Shown: piece after piece, positions 35,835-46,454 of the stretch
How positions within the stretch are numbered: the first letter of the stretch is position 1
Layout: every line of letters starts with the position of its first letter
Source: Cyrtodaria siliqua
Taxonomy: Eukaryota; Mollusca; Bivalvia; Adapedonta; Hiatellidae
Length of the DNA: 64,000 nt
Reading direction: 5' to 3'
Assembly: GCA_037043455.1 (NCBI GenBank)
Contig: JAWPHD010011026.1
Span: 1 to 64,000 of the forward strand
The notes under the pieces: generated by a model
The model's database searches: none
What the model was told of the DNA's origin: nothing
Seen by the model: only the letters and a program-made list of their open reading frames with translations
Program-made: the position numbers and the translations under genes

Positions 35835-36151
35835 AAAAAATAATTGAATTGAATTGAATGTTGTTTAACGGCTCATCAACACAGTATAGGTTATTTAGTG
35901 CCGCCCCAGAGAGAGGGGAAGGATACATAGGAATCCGGGAACCGTGCCCTACTCTTATATCAAATAGATTCCTATGGTTCTTTAACGTGCTCGGAGGATA
36001 TACCGATACACGGGACCGTCCCCATCCGATGGACAAGGCTAAGGGAAAGTGTCTTGCCCAAGAACACACCGACGAAACTCAGTGGCACCACGGAGGATTG
36101 AACCCGGGGCCTCCGGTTACAAATCCGCCTCGCTACCGACTGAAAAAATAA
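35835..36151 (-). mobile_element. tRNA-derived SINE with 9-bp TSD
   Basis: Read on the minus strand, it starts with a tRNA-like head: A-box region GTCGGTAGCGAGGCGG and B-box GGGTTCAATCC (about 36145-36075). It continues through a conserved body (GGCAAGACACTTTCCCTTAG, ACGGTCCCGTGTATCGG, GAGCACGTTAAAGAACC) and ends in a CAATT-type repeated tail at 35841-35860. AAAAAATAA flanks both sides (35835-35843 and 36143-36151), a target duplication that confirms retroposition. Similar tRNA-SINE bodies are common in marine invertebrates. The 97-codon open frame on the plus strand is incidental. Confidence 0.85.
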
Positions 36152-36289
36152 GGTTCCACTAAAAGTTTTATACTTAGCAAAATAACTTGTTCAAGTGGTC
36201 CTTTGACATAAAATCCACATTTTACTTGAGTACATTATACTTGAGTAATAATTAAGTAACATAGAAGAAATATCAAAAATCTGTATTAA

Positions 36290-36740
36290 GTTTAAGCTTT
36301 GTGGTGAAGTTTTGGCGAACGGAGATAAAGCAGATCAGAATGGAAAAGTTTGTCGTGATCTTATGGCGAATAAAGAAACGGCAAATCTGAAAGGAAAAGT
36401 TTGCGGCGATGTTACGGCGTGCAATAAAAAAGTAAATCGGAATGGTAAAGTTTGTCGCAATGTTGTGGCGAACAAAAAAACTGCAAGTAAGTTTGTGGTG
36501 ATGTTATGGCGAACGTTCCAAATAAATAAATGTTTCTGGCGAACTTCTGGCGAATGTATAACTTTTTAGCGAGTTTGCGGCAAATTCGCCAAAGATTACC
36601 ATGGTGTTTGCGGGAACATCACCGCTAGTGGCGAACATTGGCGAACAATTAAGAATTGTTCTGGCGAACAAAATTGTTCGCTGCAACCTTGCAGCAAACT
36701 TGCAGCAACCTTGCAGCAAACCTTTTCATTTGGTAAGGGC
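36290..36740. repeat. GGCGAA-rich array with TTTGGTAAGGG edge
   Basis: Irregular units of TTATGGCGAA, AAAGTTTGTCG, CTGGCGAAC and GCAGCAAACTTGCAGC occupy about 450 bp and end at TTTGGTAAGGG (36729-36739). This is the inverse of CCCTTACCAAA at 24675. Composition and motifs resemble the array at 24675-25270 in reverse, suggesting the two belong together. Open frames are artefacts. Confidence 0.55.
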
Positions 36741-36832
36741 CCTTTCATTTTTTAATGTGTTTGATTTGTAAATGTTCACCTTTTAAGTCAGTATCATCCA
36801 TTAGACTGGATGCGCGCACAACCTGAACTTTA

Positions 36833-36905
36833 TATTAGTCGACGTGCCGTAAAACCACATTCATTCATATTAGTCGACGTGCCGTGAAACCCCATTCATT
36901 CATAT
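36833..36905. repeat. LINE 3'-end tail, duplicated
   Basis: ATTAGTCGACGTGCCGT followed by AAAACCACATTCATTCAT occurs twice in a row. The same sequence ends the LINE at 58420-58460 on the minus strand (tail of ATTC repeats). It is a minimal 3' fragment of that LINE family. Confidence 0.6.
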
Positions 36906-37041
36906 TTAGATCTAATCAATTTAATTAACTGCTCCCTATTGGTTGCTCCTGCTGTATTGGCCAGTTTGGTTTTATTAGACTACAGTTTACATACTAATTT
37001 TATCTTGCTTTTATTAATTATTTAATAAGATTTAACTGTCT

Positions 37042-37070
37042 ATCCATCCATCCATCCATCCATCCATCCC
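37042..37070. repeat. CATC microsatellite
   Basis: Seven CATC repeats (TCCATCCATCC..) at 37043-37069. Nothing else recognised in the surrounding 36,910-38,500, whose open frames (37121, 37577, 37633, 38042) show no domains. Confidence 0.85.
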
Positions 37071-38509
37071 GAGCAATATCTTATAAACGGTTGGAGGGAT
37101 TTTAATGCAAATTGGTGTAAATGTTGTCTAGTCCTTGTGTTTTTATGGGTATGTCCTTGTCCTCCCTTGTCCATATGTCAGTTTATGTTTATTGTAGCAT
37201 TCGGGGAAAAAGTGTTTCCCTTTATTGCATATGTGTGCATACTTTTTCATACTTGTCTCTGCCGTCGTGCTATATTGGGACAGGAACTTTACTGATTGAT
37301 TAGCCTAGTTATTACTGGGATGTTAATTTAGAATTCTCTGTTTTCAATGGATGTTTGTGGGTGATGACTGTTGTTGTTTTTACAAAGTAATTAAACGTTT
37401 GGGCCTCCTCAAACTCAGTAACTTCTATAGAAATTACATTAAATGTATATAGTAGAATAAACTCATGTCTAATACATGAGAAACAAGAGGAAACAGCTCA
37501 GGCATGCCATTATATACAGGACTGAAACTTTAAAAAACACTTAAAAAGTCATATTTCAGGATTCACGAAAGCAATAATGACAAAATCAGCTTTAGTGTCG
37601 CCTGCCTCGCAGACGTGTAGGGATTACATTTTTTGTCCTGCGTCTGTTCGTCGGTCACACTTTTTTGTCACACAATTTTTGTCTCATTTTTTTGTTGTTG
37701 TGAAAAGGCGCCAATGTCCAACAGGCGACACTCATGCTCAGGAGAGCACTCAATTCAAGTTAACTCAAACCTGCATTTCAGGGCTACAAAAGTTGTAGAC
37801 TCAATATCGAGTCGACATCACCACATAGTACGTATGTTTGATCATGATAGAACTAACTTAGGACGAACACTGCGCCCATATATTCATTTGACTGACTTTA
37901 ATATGGACTCGAACTAGATAACTATTTTGCTTATTTTATTATCTTAAAAATTGACAACCATAGGTCCACCTTAGCATAACAGATTTTGTAAGTTTTATAA
38001 TGCCTTTAATGGCACCCTTATTGTTTCTCTTATATAACGTCTTACATTTCATCATTCAAGACAGGCATGTAAATATTAGGATTTTTAATGCATATAGAGC
38101 AGTATATAGAATTATTTTCATTAAAATCTGTGTAATTTTTCCAACTTACTGACTTAATACTTAATAGTATTGGCATGTGTATGAAAACATGACATTTTGG
38201 ATAATTTTCTGAAAAGATATCTAGAATTAAGTTTAAACCTTCATATATTGAGGTCAAAATATCTGTACTACTGTACAAACAGGCAAAACTTAATATAAAA
38301 AAAACAAGTTGGCATAATGATCCCAATTTATATATATCAAGGTCACTAGTTTTGGCTGTGTTTTAGTTACAATTCAATACTTGTTTGCTATAATTTATGA
38401 ATAGTGATAATAACAGTTGCATCATGTATGTAGCTGACAGATCTATACAAACGCTATTTGGGTTTTACCCATTTTGATACTTCAGTTTTCTAGTTGAAAC
38501 TTGTTCAGC

Positions 38510-41500
38510 ATGTATATGCTAGTTGAGTTCGTTGATCACAAGGAACTGGCCATCATCCCAGACAACTGGTTAGATGGTACAAAATGCGGTCTGTGGCCTC
38601 CGTACAAAAGCACTAGTAGGATTACTAGAGCGGTGATACAGATGGAACCACCAACTGGTAGCTGGAAAGCCTACCCAATTCGGGAAATGTATCGGAATGG
38701 TAAGTTTTTTTGTAAAAATAAAAGAGAATTTAGCCATTCTTTTGGCTGCAAATAAAATTTGAATGCTCATTTACATTACATGTACATGTATAATAGTTTC
38801 CCTGTTGTTTAACCAGACTAGAAGAGGGCATACAAAATTATTTCAATAAGGTCAAGTGGAGATTTTGTATAATGTGGAATTTTATCATTTTGAGAGCCAG
38901 GTTTAAAATAAATTGCAATACATGTAGAAATTGCAATACGTATTGGATCTGTTGGAAGTTCAGAAAAGGGATATCTGACACTTATATCTCTTTTATAAGT
39001 CATTTCATCCTTCAAAATCTTCAGTAAATTCTTATATAGTTAATAGTTAAGTATTTCTGCATGTTTCAGAATCTTATGATAAAGTACGAAGCAAATTAAA
39101 AAAGGCAGAAGAGGACTCTGACCTTCAGACCGACATCGAAACAAGTGATGGGCGTCCTGTCCGAAGAAAAAGGTATGAGGGGTTATTAGTCTTATCAAAA
39201 TTAAGTTTTCGAATCAATGTATGTCTTATCTACTGTAGTTGCAAACTCGTGCGTCCTTCACGCATGAAAATGCGAAACTATTTCATAATATGAATTTATA
39301 TATAATGACCTATATAGGGGTTCAACACGAACGCTAGCTCGACAGCCCGAGGCTTGTTGATTTTAGATAGGGTTAATTAAAGTCATAATCTGACCAGGCT
39401 GACTGGCAATGGTTGTTTTTTCTCCTTTATTATTCTAGAATTAAAAAATAGTAACATTCAAACAAAGATCAAGAAAATCAGCAATTTGTCTTTATTTTCG
39501 TTTTGGCCCGGCGGATGTAATAATCTTGATTGCATATATCCTTAGAGTAGCGTAAACAAGTGGGCATGCATGGTTTTCAGCAATGATTAGCTAGCTCATT
39601 TTGAGGGGGGCTAGTAAGGAACAAAAGTAAACTGAGCCTTGTGGGCTATTAAAAAAAATAATATTGAACCCAGTATATAAGTATAATATGCTAGGCACAA
39701 TATTTGTTCATGACAACTGTTAGATAAAATTAATTTGTATCTTGTACCACTTCAAGTCTGTACGTTATTACTAGGGTTTCAAAATCGGCAGAATTTCATA
39801 ATCAATCATCAGATATAATGATGAATCTGATTATATAATCGAATTGAGAAACTCAAATTTAAAGTATTAATATAGTTAAAAACATCCAAAACTTGATGAA
39901 ATAATTTGTCACATTTATCATAATCGACTATCTATCGGATGAGCGTTTTCGATCAATCATCGATTAAAACCGATCATCGTTTAAACCCTAGTTATTACTG
40001 TATATTACAAATACCAAAACGGATGTGATTTACTGTCCTAGCTGCAGTCAGATAAATACATAGGTAACTGGATATCGACCGGTATTACATCCTGTATCAT
40101 AAAAAAACGCCTTCTATTTTCAGGTCTCCAATTCGATACAGTTCGGATTCTGAAAATGACGAGCCTGTCAGAAGCAGACCTAAGAAAACTGCCCTTGAAC
40201 AGAGTCTGCCAACTCCGCCGACACGTATCCCAACCCCTGATAGAGAACAGACCTCAATAGTACCGGAGCCACAAGAACAGCCTGTACCATTGACAAATAG
40301 GAGATCAAGTTTGCCTACACCAGACATACGGCTTGGTACAAATTTGTTAAGCATTTTATTTTTAAGGCAGGAGCCCCTCAGGGCTCTGAGCCTTTGTGTT
40401 TTAAGCTTTTAAATTAAATGTATTTTTGATACGTATACAGCACAAAGGATGTATAAACCCTGTTAATTTGTACCGTATTTAATTGCAGGACCTACAGCTA
40501 CCCCTACCCCTAATCAGACATCAAATTTGCCTAAACCACACAGACTCTTTAGTACAAATTCAGGTAAATAAATTTGTTAAGCTTTTTAAATATTCCGTAT
40601 AAAATCAACAATTTTTGTTGTGAACCTTGGTAATTAGAAAAGTTTCATATACTTGTAATGCTTTGGCCTTTTGGCTGGCGTTTGACTGTCCCATTGTCTG
40701 TTAGACATTTGACTTGAGCTCACTTCACTTGGCAATATTTTTTAGGTTTTATAAGTGTAGTTTTAAAGCTTTTAAATTAAATTTATTGTTGAATTTTGAT
40801 AATATACAGCACAAAGGATGTAAACCCTGTTAATTTGTACCATATTTAATTGCAGGACCTATATATACAGCTACCCCTACCCCTAATCGGACATCAACTT
40901 TGCCTAAAACAAACAGACAGCTTAATTAGTACAAATTCAGGTAATTAAGAATTTTAAGTAAAATCAACAATTTTTGTTGTAAACCTTGGAAATAGATAAG
41001 TTTCCTATACAATTTGGCCTATTGTCAGTTGTTTGTCTGTTAGACATTCAACTTGAGCTCACTTCACTTGGCAATATTTTTTGTATTTTATAAGTGTAGT
41101 TTTAAAGATTTTAAGTTGATTTTTTGAGAGAGAAAAACAAGAGCTATTGTCATGACCCTGGCATTGTCGTCGTTGTCGTCATCCCGTTAGAGTTTTTTGT
41201 TTAGCTCAGCTTTTCTTCTGTTTTCTTGCAAACTACAACAGTTGTTATAGTCACTAAAATTCATAGACATATTCATATAATGATAAACAATCAAAATATA
41301 TAGCTGGAGTACCTTAGTTATTTGACTTTAGACTTCAAAATGTAATGGACTTAGAAAATCTAAATTCAACAACAAAAGGGACAATAAGTACAAAAACCAT
41401 CCCTGCGCTAAAGATTTGAAATTTCACAAACTTGTTATCTTGTAACCCTGTTAATTTGTACCATATTTAATTGCAGGACCTACAGCAACCCCAAACTCTA

Positions 41501-44178
41501 GGACATCAAGTTGGCCAACGCTTGACAGGCAGATTGATACAAATTCAGGTAAATAAATTTGTTAAGCTTTTTAAAGACCCATTATCCTCAAATAAGAGTA
41601 ATATTGTGATATTTCTATAATTGACTGATACTTTAGATATAAAAAAGTATGTATAAAATAAATCTATTGCACCTTTGTTTCAGACAAAATAGTTTTGATA
41701 ATAAAAATTAACACTAAATTATAACGCCGAATTATTAAAAAAGCACTCCAGTATTTTAATCAATACTAGTACAAAATTGAATGTTGTAGCAAGCCTTCTC
41801 GGGTAAAAAAAACAGTGTCAAAGTGACATCATACGGACATGTATATCTGAACAGGTGTTGGTTTATATATATGTTTCAAAGAAGTGTAAATGGTTTTTAA
41901 CACAAATGATAACATATACCAATACTCTTATTTGAGGTGTTGGGACTTAAATCCGTATTAAATCAACAATTTTTGTCGTGAACCTTGATGATAGATAAGT
42001 TTCATTCAATTGTAATGCTTTGGCCTATTCGCTGGCTACAACTGTACGTCTGTGCTTTAGACATTTGACTTTAGGTCTAGGTACACGTACTTGACGTCAA
42101 GTACGTGTACCTAGACCTAAAGTCAAATGTCTGAAGCACAGACGTACAGTTGTAGCCAGCGAATCGGTCATATTAGTAGTGTTTTATAATTGTAGTTTTT
42201 AAGCTTTTAAATTAAATATATCATAAACATTTGATTCTTATACAGCACAAAGGCGTAAACCCTGTTAATGTGTACCATGGCTATATGTAGTTTACGTCTT
42301 TGAACTTCGATTTTTCAACATTATAACAGTCTAAAACTTTAACCACTCTTTAATTAAATACATGTTTTCACAGCAAGAGATGTGCGAATTTACACTCTCC
42401 TTGAACAACTTAAAGAGGAACAACAAAACCATACCACACTTCTAAAAAGCATCCTTGCCAGACTGGGGGAAGGGGGGGAAATAGACCCAATGCCAGAGGA
42501 CATTTCTTTCCCTATTTCCACTGAGGTTGAAATGGGTTCATTTCACGACAGAATGAGTGACAGCAATGTCCAAAAGGCGGTGGTAAGTTGCTTTATTGAA
42601 AATATTAAAGGCATAAAGAAGAGACTCTCAAAAGGGGATTAGTATATAATGCAAATTATTATTGTATATCTTTAATACCTTTAATACTTTAAAAACAAAT
42701 GAATACATTAGGAAACCATCAATATATCATTTTAAGTAGGCTTAAATGAAACTATAGTCATGGAATTTAGTTCAGTGAGGTGTCTTATCTTAACTTGTGC
42801 CCCTCACCCTTTATGCATGTCGGATATTCTAAGTAAACACAATTTTGCCTGGAAACCCTATGTGCAAATACTGTATGGGGTTAATTTTATGTTTATGTAT
42901 CTGTTGTAGGTAAGTCATCTGGCGTCTGTTGGAGGTACCTCAATCGGCAACATGGCAGAAAGAATTCTGAAATATGTCATGACCAATTCTTTGGCGGTGC
43001 AGTATAACTGGACTGGGGCAAACACAAAATTCTGCTTCAAAAGTCTAGTGCTGCCCGTTCTCCTTAAACGTAAGTTGAATATTATTATTTTAATTGACTC
43101 AGAACTGAGAAATTAATTTGTGAAGCTGCAATAATCTGTTTACAAAGTTCGAGTGTTTACACTCGCGTAACGGTTGTATTATGTTGTGCCCCTTTGCATT
43201 TGTATGTCTATTTACTTTTTCAAACTAACTAAAGTGTGTGCTTTGAAAGACCAGTCTGCCCACCCATTAAATATTATAAATTTATAAAGTCTTAGTTTAT
43301 GAAAAATGAAACGTCCGTGGCTGATGAGCAAATGTGTAAAAAGTGTTTGTTTAGTTAGCTATAATGTATATCGTCAGTGATTTTCCAAAATCTCGTAGCT
43401 AATTTGCTACGATGATTTCGTCATTTTTCTTTTTTTTAAAACTCTTTTTATACGGTTGTTAGCCCGCGTATTCTGTCAAATTCTCGTTGCTCTACGCCAA
43501 TTCGAACCCTAAAAAAAGTCATGAGACATAAACTCGTAGCTCGATTGGATGGCAAAAATATATGTTAAAATCTCGTAGCAGTCGAGAAACAAACTTTGTA
43601 ATTGCTTATCGAACAATTTAAAGGCTATATGTACTTACACTATCTTGCTTCAGCTGAAGACCGAATAATGAAATTTCATACCCGATCCATGTTTTAGTGG
43701 TTTATTTTTGTTTGTTAAATGAGTTACGAGATTTTGACAGTACAATTCAGGAAAAATGTTTTTTGTATCTCCTGAAAAAGTTGGTGCTGGCCAAAAAAAA
43801 TAGTTACGAGATTTTGAAAAATCATTGACGATATATATAACTTTTCCTGTTAGGGGGCAGATGCCTTAAGTATTAGGCCACCGATACTTACAGGTGTATG
43901 TTATGAGCTGAACATGCTGGATATTTGTATTTTTGATTGCTTTAAGGTATTGTGATTTAAAACAAATAAAAGGATTGTAAAAACTTCATTTTTCAGGAGC
44001 CATAAGAATAACTTTCAGGCAAGCGACGTCGGCTGATGTAGAGAAATCGGTCAGATCTTTCCTGAAGTCGGCAAAAGACAGGGATGGTGGCAGACAAAGG
44101 AGAAGGGACAAAAATAATCCTGCCACTACACCAGCTGCTTCCAACCCCTCCAGTGATGAAGACTCCGATACTTTTTAA
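38510..44178 (+). CDS. DUF4806-type protein, multi-exon
   Basis: Exons: 38510-38699, 39070-39172, 40124-40335, 40489-40563, (40856-40940 skipped), 41477-41548, 42374-42582, 42910-43069, 43997-44178. All introns are GT-AG and phases agree. The coding length is 1,203 nt, i.e. 400 residues plus stop. Exon 1 encodes YMLVEFVDHK..AIIPDNWL and CGLWPPYKST, then SWKAYPIREMY, the N-terminal module typical of DUF4806 proteins. Exon 2 continues YDKVRSKLKKAEEDSDLQTD. A Pro-rich linker follows (exons 3-6). Exons 7-9 hold the C-terminal DUF4806 region: VRIYTLLEQLKEEQ coiled segment, GTSIGNMAERILKYVMTNSL, YNWTGANTKFCF, then ATSADVEKSVRSFLKSAKD. The function of the family is unknown. Position on the same strand inside the CACTA-like element suggests a transposition accessory protein. 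Confidence 0.8.
39772..39990. mobile_element. hAT-type MITE in intron 2, 8-bp TSD
   Basis: Ends TAGGGTTT and AAACCCTA are inverted, and both flanks carry GTTATTAC (39764-39771 and 39991-39998), a perfect 8-bp duplication as expected for hAT. The interior has ATCGATTA-like motifs. It lies in the intron between exons 2 and 3 of the DUF4806 gene. Confidence 0.85.
40440..41600. repeat. Exon-intron tandem triplication in DUF4806 gene
   Basis: A module consisting of CAGCACAAAGGATG, ACCCTGTTAATTTGTACC, ATTTAATTGCAG, a 72-85 nt exon (GGACCTACAGCTACCCC..) and a TTCAG|GTAA donor occurs at 40489, 40856 and 41477. A fourth, exon-less remnant of the intron part lies at about 42190-42300. The encoded peptide is Thr/Pro-rich (PTATPTPN). 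Intact copies are phase 1-1 and divisible by three, so copy number can vary without loss of frame. Confidence 0.85.
40856..40940 (+). pseudogene. Frame-broken copy of repeated exon
   Basis: The exon has intact AG and GT signals but is 85 nt long instead of 75 or 72. It contains an insertion (ATATAT near the start) and an extra base before ATTAGTACAAATTCAG, giving an in-frame TAG. Including it would destroy the reading frame, while skipping it leaves the gene open. It is either skipped or creates a truncated isoform. Confidence 0.7.
42027..42164. repeat. 138-bp palindrome with no spacer
   Basis: The arms 42027-42095 and 42096-42164 are inverted copies centred on TTGAC|GTCAA, with one mismatch in 69 positions (CTTTAG against CTTCAG). 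The left arm belongs to the intron sequence also seen near 40670-40720 and 41010-41060. The right arm replaces what should follow. It lies in intron 6 of the DUF4806 gene. Confidence 0.95.
43367..43835. mobile_element. 469-bp MITE in intron 8
   Basis: TATATCGTCAGTGATTTTCC at the left and its near-complement at the right (ATCATTGACGATATA, 43821-43835) extend as inverted repeats of about 35 bp with AAAATCTCGTAGCTA at the inner edge. CTCGTAGC recurs inside. The flanking TA on both sides is compatible with a mariner-type insertion. No coding content. Confidence 0.75.
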
Positions 44179-44400
44179 ATGTAGTGCTAAATTGTAATTG
44201 TTTAATTATACAATCATAAACTCCAGGATTCCGACTCGGACAGTAATACTTTTTAAATCTAGTCAATTAACACATGCTATATATCTTGTATTTGTTAAAT
44301 TTTAAATTACAACTCCAGTGATAAGCCAACTTGGACAGTGATACTTTTTAAATCTAGTCAACACATGCTAAATTGTATTTTTTTTTAAATTATAAAATCA
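44130..44400. repeat. Triplicated 3' end of the DUF4806 gene
   Basis: The last codons plus stop (CTCCAGTGATGAAGACTCC..GATACTTTTTAAAT) recur twice downstream (44222-44260, 44311-44350) with substitutions, each followed by CTAGTCAA..ACACATGC. They are probably 3' UTR duplications of the exon end. Confidence 0.7.
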
Positions 44401-45412
44401 ACACGGCCAGTGATAACATGCCTTGTTGTTCATGCTGTAATCCTGTTCCGGTCCGGTAATTTTTGGCAGTTTTACAGAACTTTGAAATATTTACCTTCAA
44501 ATTTTTATAGACATTTCTTGTGAACACTATTTCTCGGGAAACCATTGGTCAGAATTTCATGAAACTTCACAGCAATGATGGATACTAAGCCTAGTTGTGC
44601 ATGCTGTAATCCTGTTCCTGTTTGGTAATTTTTAGCAGAGTTATGGAACTTTGCCATATTTACCTTCCAATTTTTATACAAATTACATGTGATAACTGTG
44701 TCGAGGTGCTGTCCGGGGTATTTATCAACTTCATTGATATTTCTAGTTCTAATTAAGAATATACATTGTTTTAAGCAGTTGAATTTGCATGTATATGAAC
44801 AAAACTTCAATAAATAATAAAATCTTGAAAATCTATTGATATTTACTGTCCAAAGACTAAAAACCATAACAGTATAAAGCTTTCAGAAAAACAAACAAGT
44901 TGTATGTTCAATTCTAATGTCTTTTATAGCTCAATCGATGTTATGAAAGATATAACAGTAGAAACAATTCATACAATTGTCCAAATTTACACAGAAACTA
45001 TAAATTTCCTAAAAATTTGGACTCGTGAAGAAAGATTAAGAATGATTGTAGTGTCCCCTGTGTAGCATGGTATGCACTTAGGGATTACTTTGTTGTCTTT
45101 ACTTTGTTTTCTGTCTGTAACAAAAACTTTTCTGTTACACTTTTTTTTGTCACACTTTAATATAATTTTTTTTCTCAAAGAATTGGATTGAAATTTTAAA
45201 CAAATGTTTATCAATATGCGTGATGGGTACACAAAATGGGGATAATCCAAAAAAATATATATCAGAGTAACTGCCCCTTTTCTGTCCGATATTAAATTGG
45301 CGACACATGTTCTAGGGAGCATGTACTCCACTCTAGTGGATGCATGATTAAAGCTGTTATAATTGCTTTCAATTAGAGCAAACCCCTAGCGGGCTTATGG
45401 TGGCAGAGCAAA
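44401..45412. other. Right interior of the 24-kb element, no gene seen
   Basis: Two copies of GCTGTAATCCTGTTCC..GGTAATTTT (44432 and 44601) mark a duplicated segment of about 170 bp. The two minus-strand open frames (44505-44867, 44987-45331) have no domains. The GCGGGCC-rich subterminal repeats start near 45413. Confidence 0.5.
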
Positions 45413-45579
45413 TATATAACATCGGCCCACTGGTGGCCCGCTGACTGCCCGTTCACATGTCGGGCCGCCAGGTTCCCGCTTTGCACAACCGCCAACGGGC
45501 CATCGAAGATTTCTGCTGGCGGGCCGCTGTGGAAAGAAAAGCGGGCCACCGGCGGCCCGCTTTATGCATGCTGACTGGG

Positions 45580-45870
45580 AAGGTAATTTCATGGTGGTGA
45601 TTATAAGACAAAGCCTTAAAAGGGGTGATGAAAATGTGCCTTTTGAGATATCAGCTAAATTTTTAATTTTATAGAAGTAAAAATGGTGTGGAGCTATTGC
45701 AAACGAGATACGAAGTATGGGTTATATTAGGCATTAATAATAACAAAAAGTGAATAGTAGTCATATTTATCTTTGTCAAGAATGTAATTTCGTGATGATG
45801 ATTATAACAGAAAGCAGTAAAAAGGGGCTGTAATACTGCCTAATTTGAGATGTTGGCTGAAATTTTAACT
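45580..45870. repeat. Tandem unit holding the empty target site
   Basis: 45580-45690 resembles 45784-45870 (GTAATTTC.TG.TG.TGATTATAA, AAAAGGGG), and 45692-45783 resembles 21318-21411. The second unit reads through TTTGTCAAGAATGTAATTTC, the uninterrupted form of the transposon's target. Confidence 0.8.
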
Positions 45871-45929
45871 TTTCAAATGTAACGCGCTTACGATTGATTT
45901 ACCTGTATCGATAAAATAGTAAATGGCGG

Positions 45930-46454
45930 CGTTCTACAGCGACAACATAAATCGATAAACTAGAGCGTTTATGAACCCGTTTCTCCTCCCTATAACTACT
46001 TAGAGAAACAAAACGTTGCGGCGCATGCAATGTTTGCCTGTGTTGTACTGTCACGACGTTTCTCACACTGTTGCGAACAACAAGCGTTTACATGGCCTTC
46101 TCACATTTACAAGTGGTATTTCAGACAGCGAACCCTTTAATACAATCTATTTCTCTCTCTATCGTTCTTACTATCGCGGAGACAGGACTTTCGCAGTTAT
46201 GAGCAACTACCGATTCAATGCTTTGATGTGTTTGCTCTGTGATCGGTCTCTGTGTCACTTTTGGTCAATGACATTTCAACATCACCAGGTTGACTTTCCA
46301 AAATGCGCATCAACCATTTACTTTGCCTTTTCATCCATAAGCATCAGCAGGTGTACAGTACTGGTTCTACCCAGGAAAACTGGTGGTCCGTCTCCACCTC
46401 AAACTACAACTACCATACCAAAACAAACAATCAATTTCGACATGGCTGGGAAGA
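45930..46454. repeat. Dispersed family C, copy 3 (first piece)
   Basis: Matches 13495-13975 closely (GTTTACATGGCC, TTTCTCTCTCTATC, GAGCAACTACCG, CATAAGCATC, CAATTTCGACATGGCTGGG). Similarity stops at about 46454 where the LINE begins. The 170-codon open frame at 46016 has no domain and is broken in the other copies. Confidence 0.65.

Larger units (their letters stand above)
21412..45579. mobile_element. 24-kb CACTA/EnSpm-like transposon
   Basis: The left end CCCAGTCAGCACGCACAAAG and the right end, which reads CCCAGTCAGCATGCATAAAG on the minus strand, are inverted repeats. They continue into subterminal clusters of GCGGGCC-type motifs (about 21430-21660 and 45413-45570). Such repetitive subterminal regions are known for CACTA elements. 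The uninterrupted target lies in the neighbouring tandem unit (45764-45800), implying a 2-3 bp target duplication (AA or GAA). Two same-strand genes lie inside: a Tnp2-type transposase and a DUF4806-type protein. About half of the length is younger nested insertion (24675-36739). Superfamily assignment rests on the transposase motifs. The termini lack the literal CACTA or CACTG start. Confidence 0.75.

Noticed and set aside
36075..36145. Functional tRNA gene on the minus strand
   Set aside because: A and B boxes are present, but they belong to a SINE with conserved body, repeated tail and target duplication.
44505..45331. Two minus-strand frames of 120 and 114 codons as genes
   Set aside because: No domain, no splice support, AT-driven composition, and partial overlap with a local duplicated segment.
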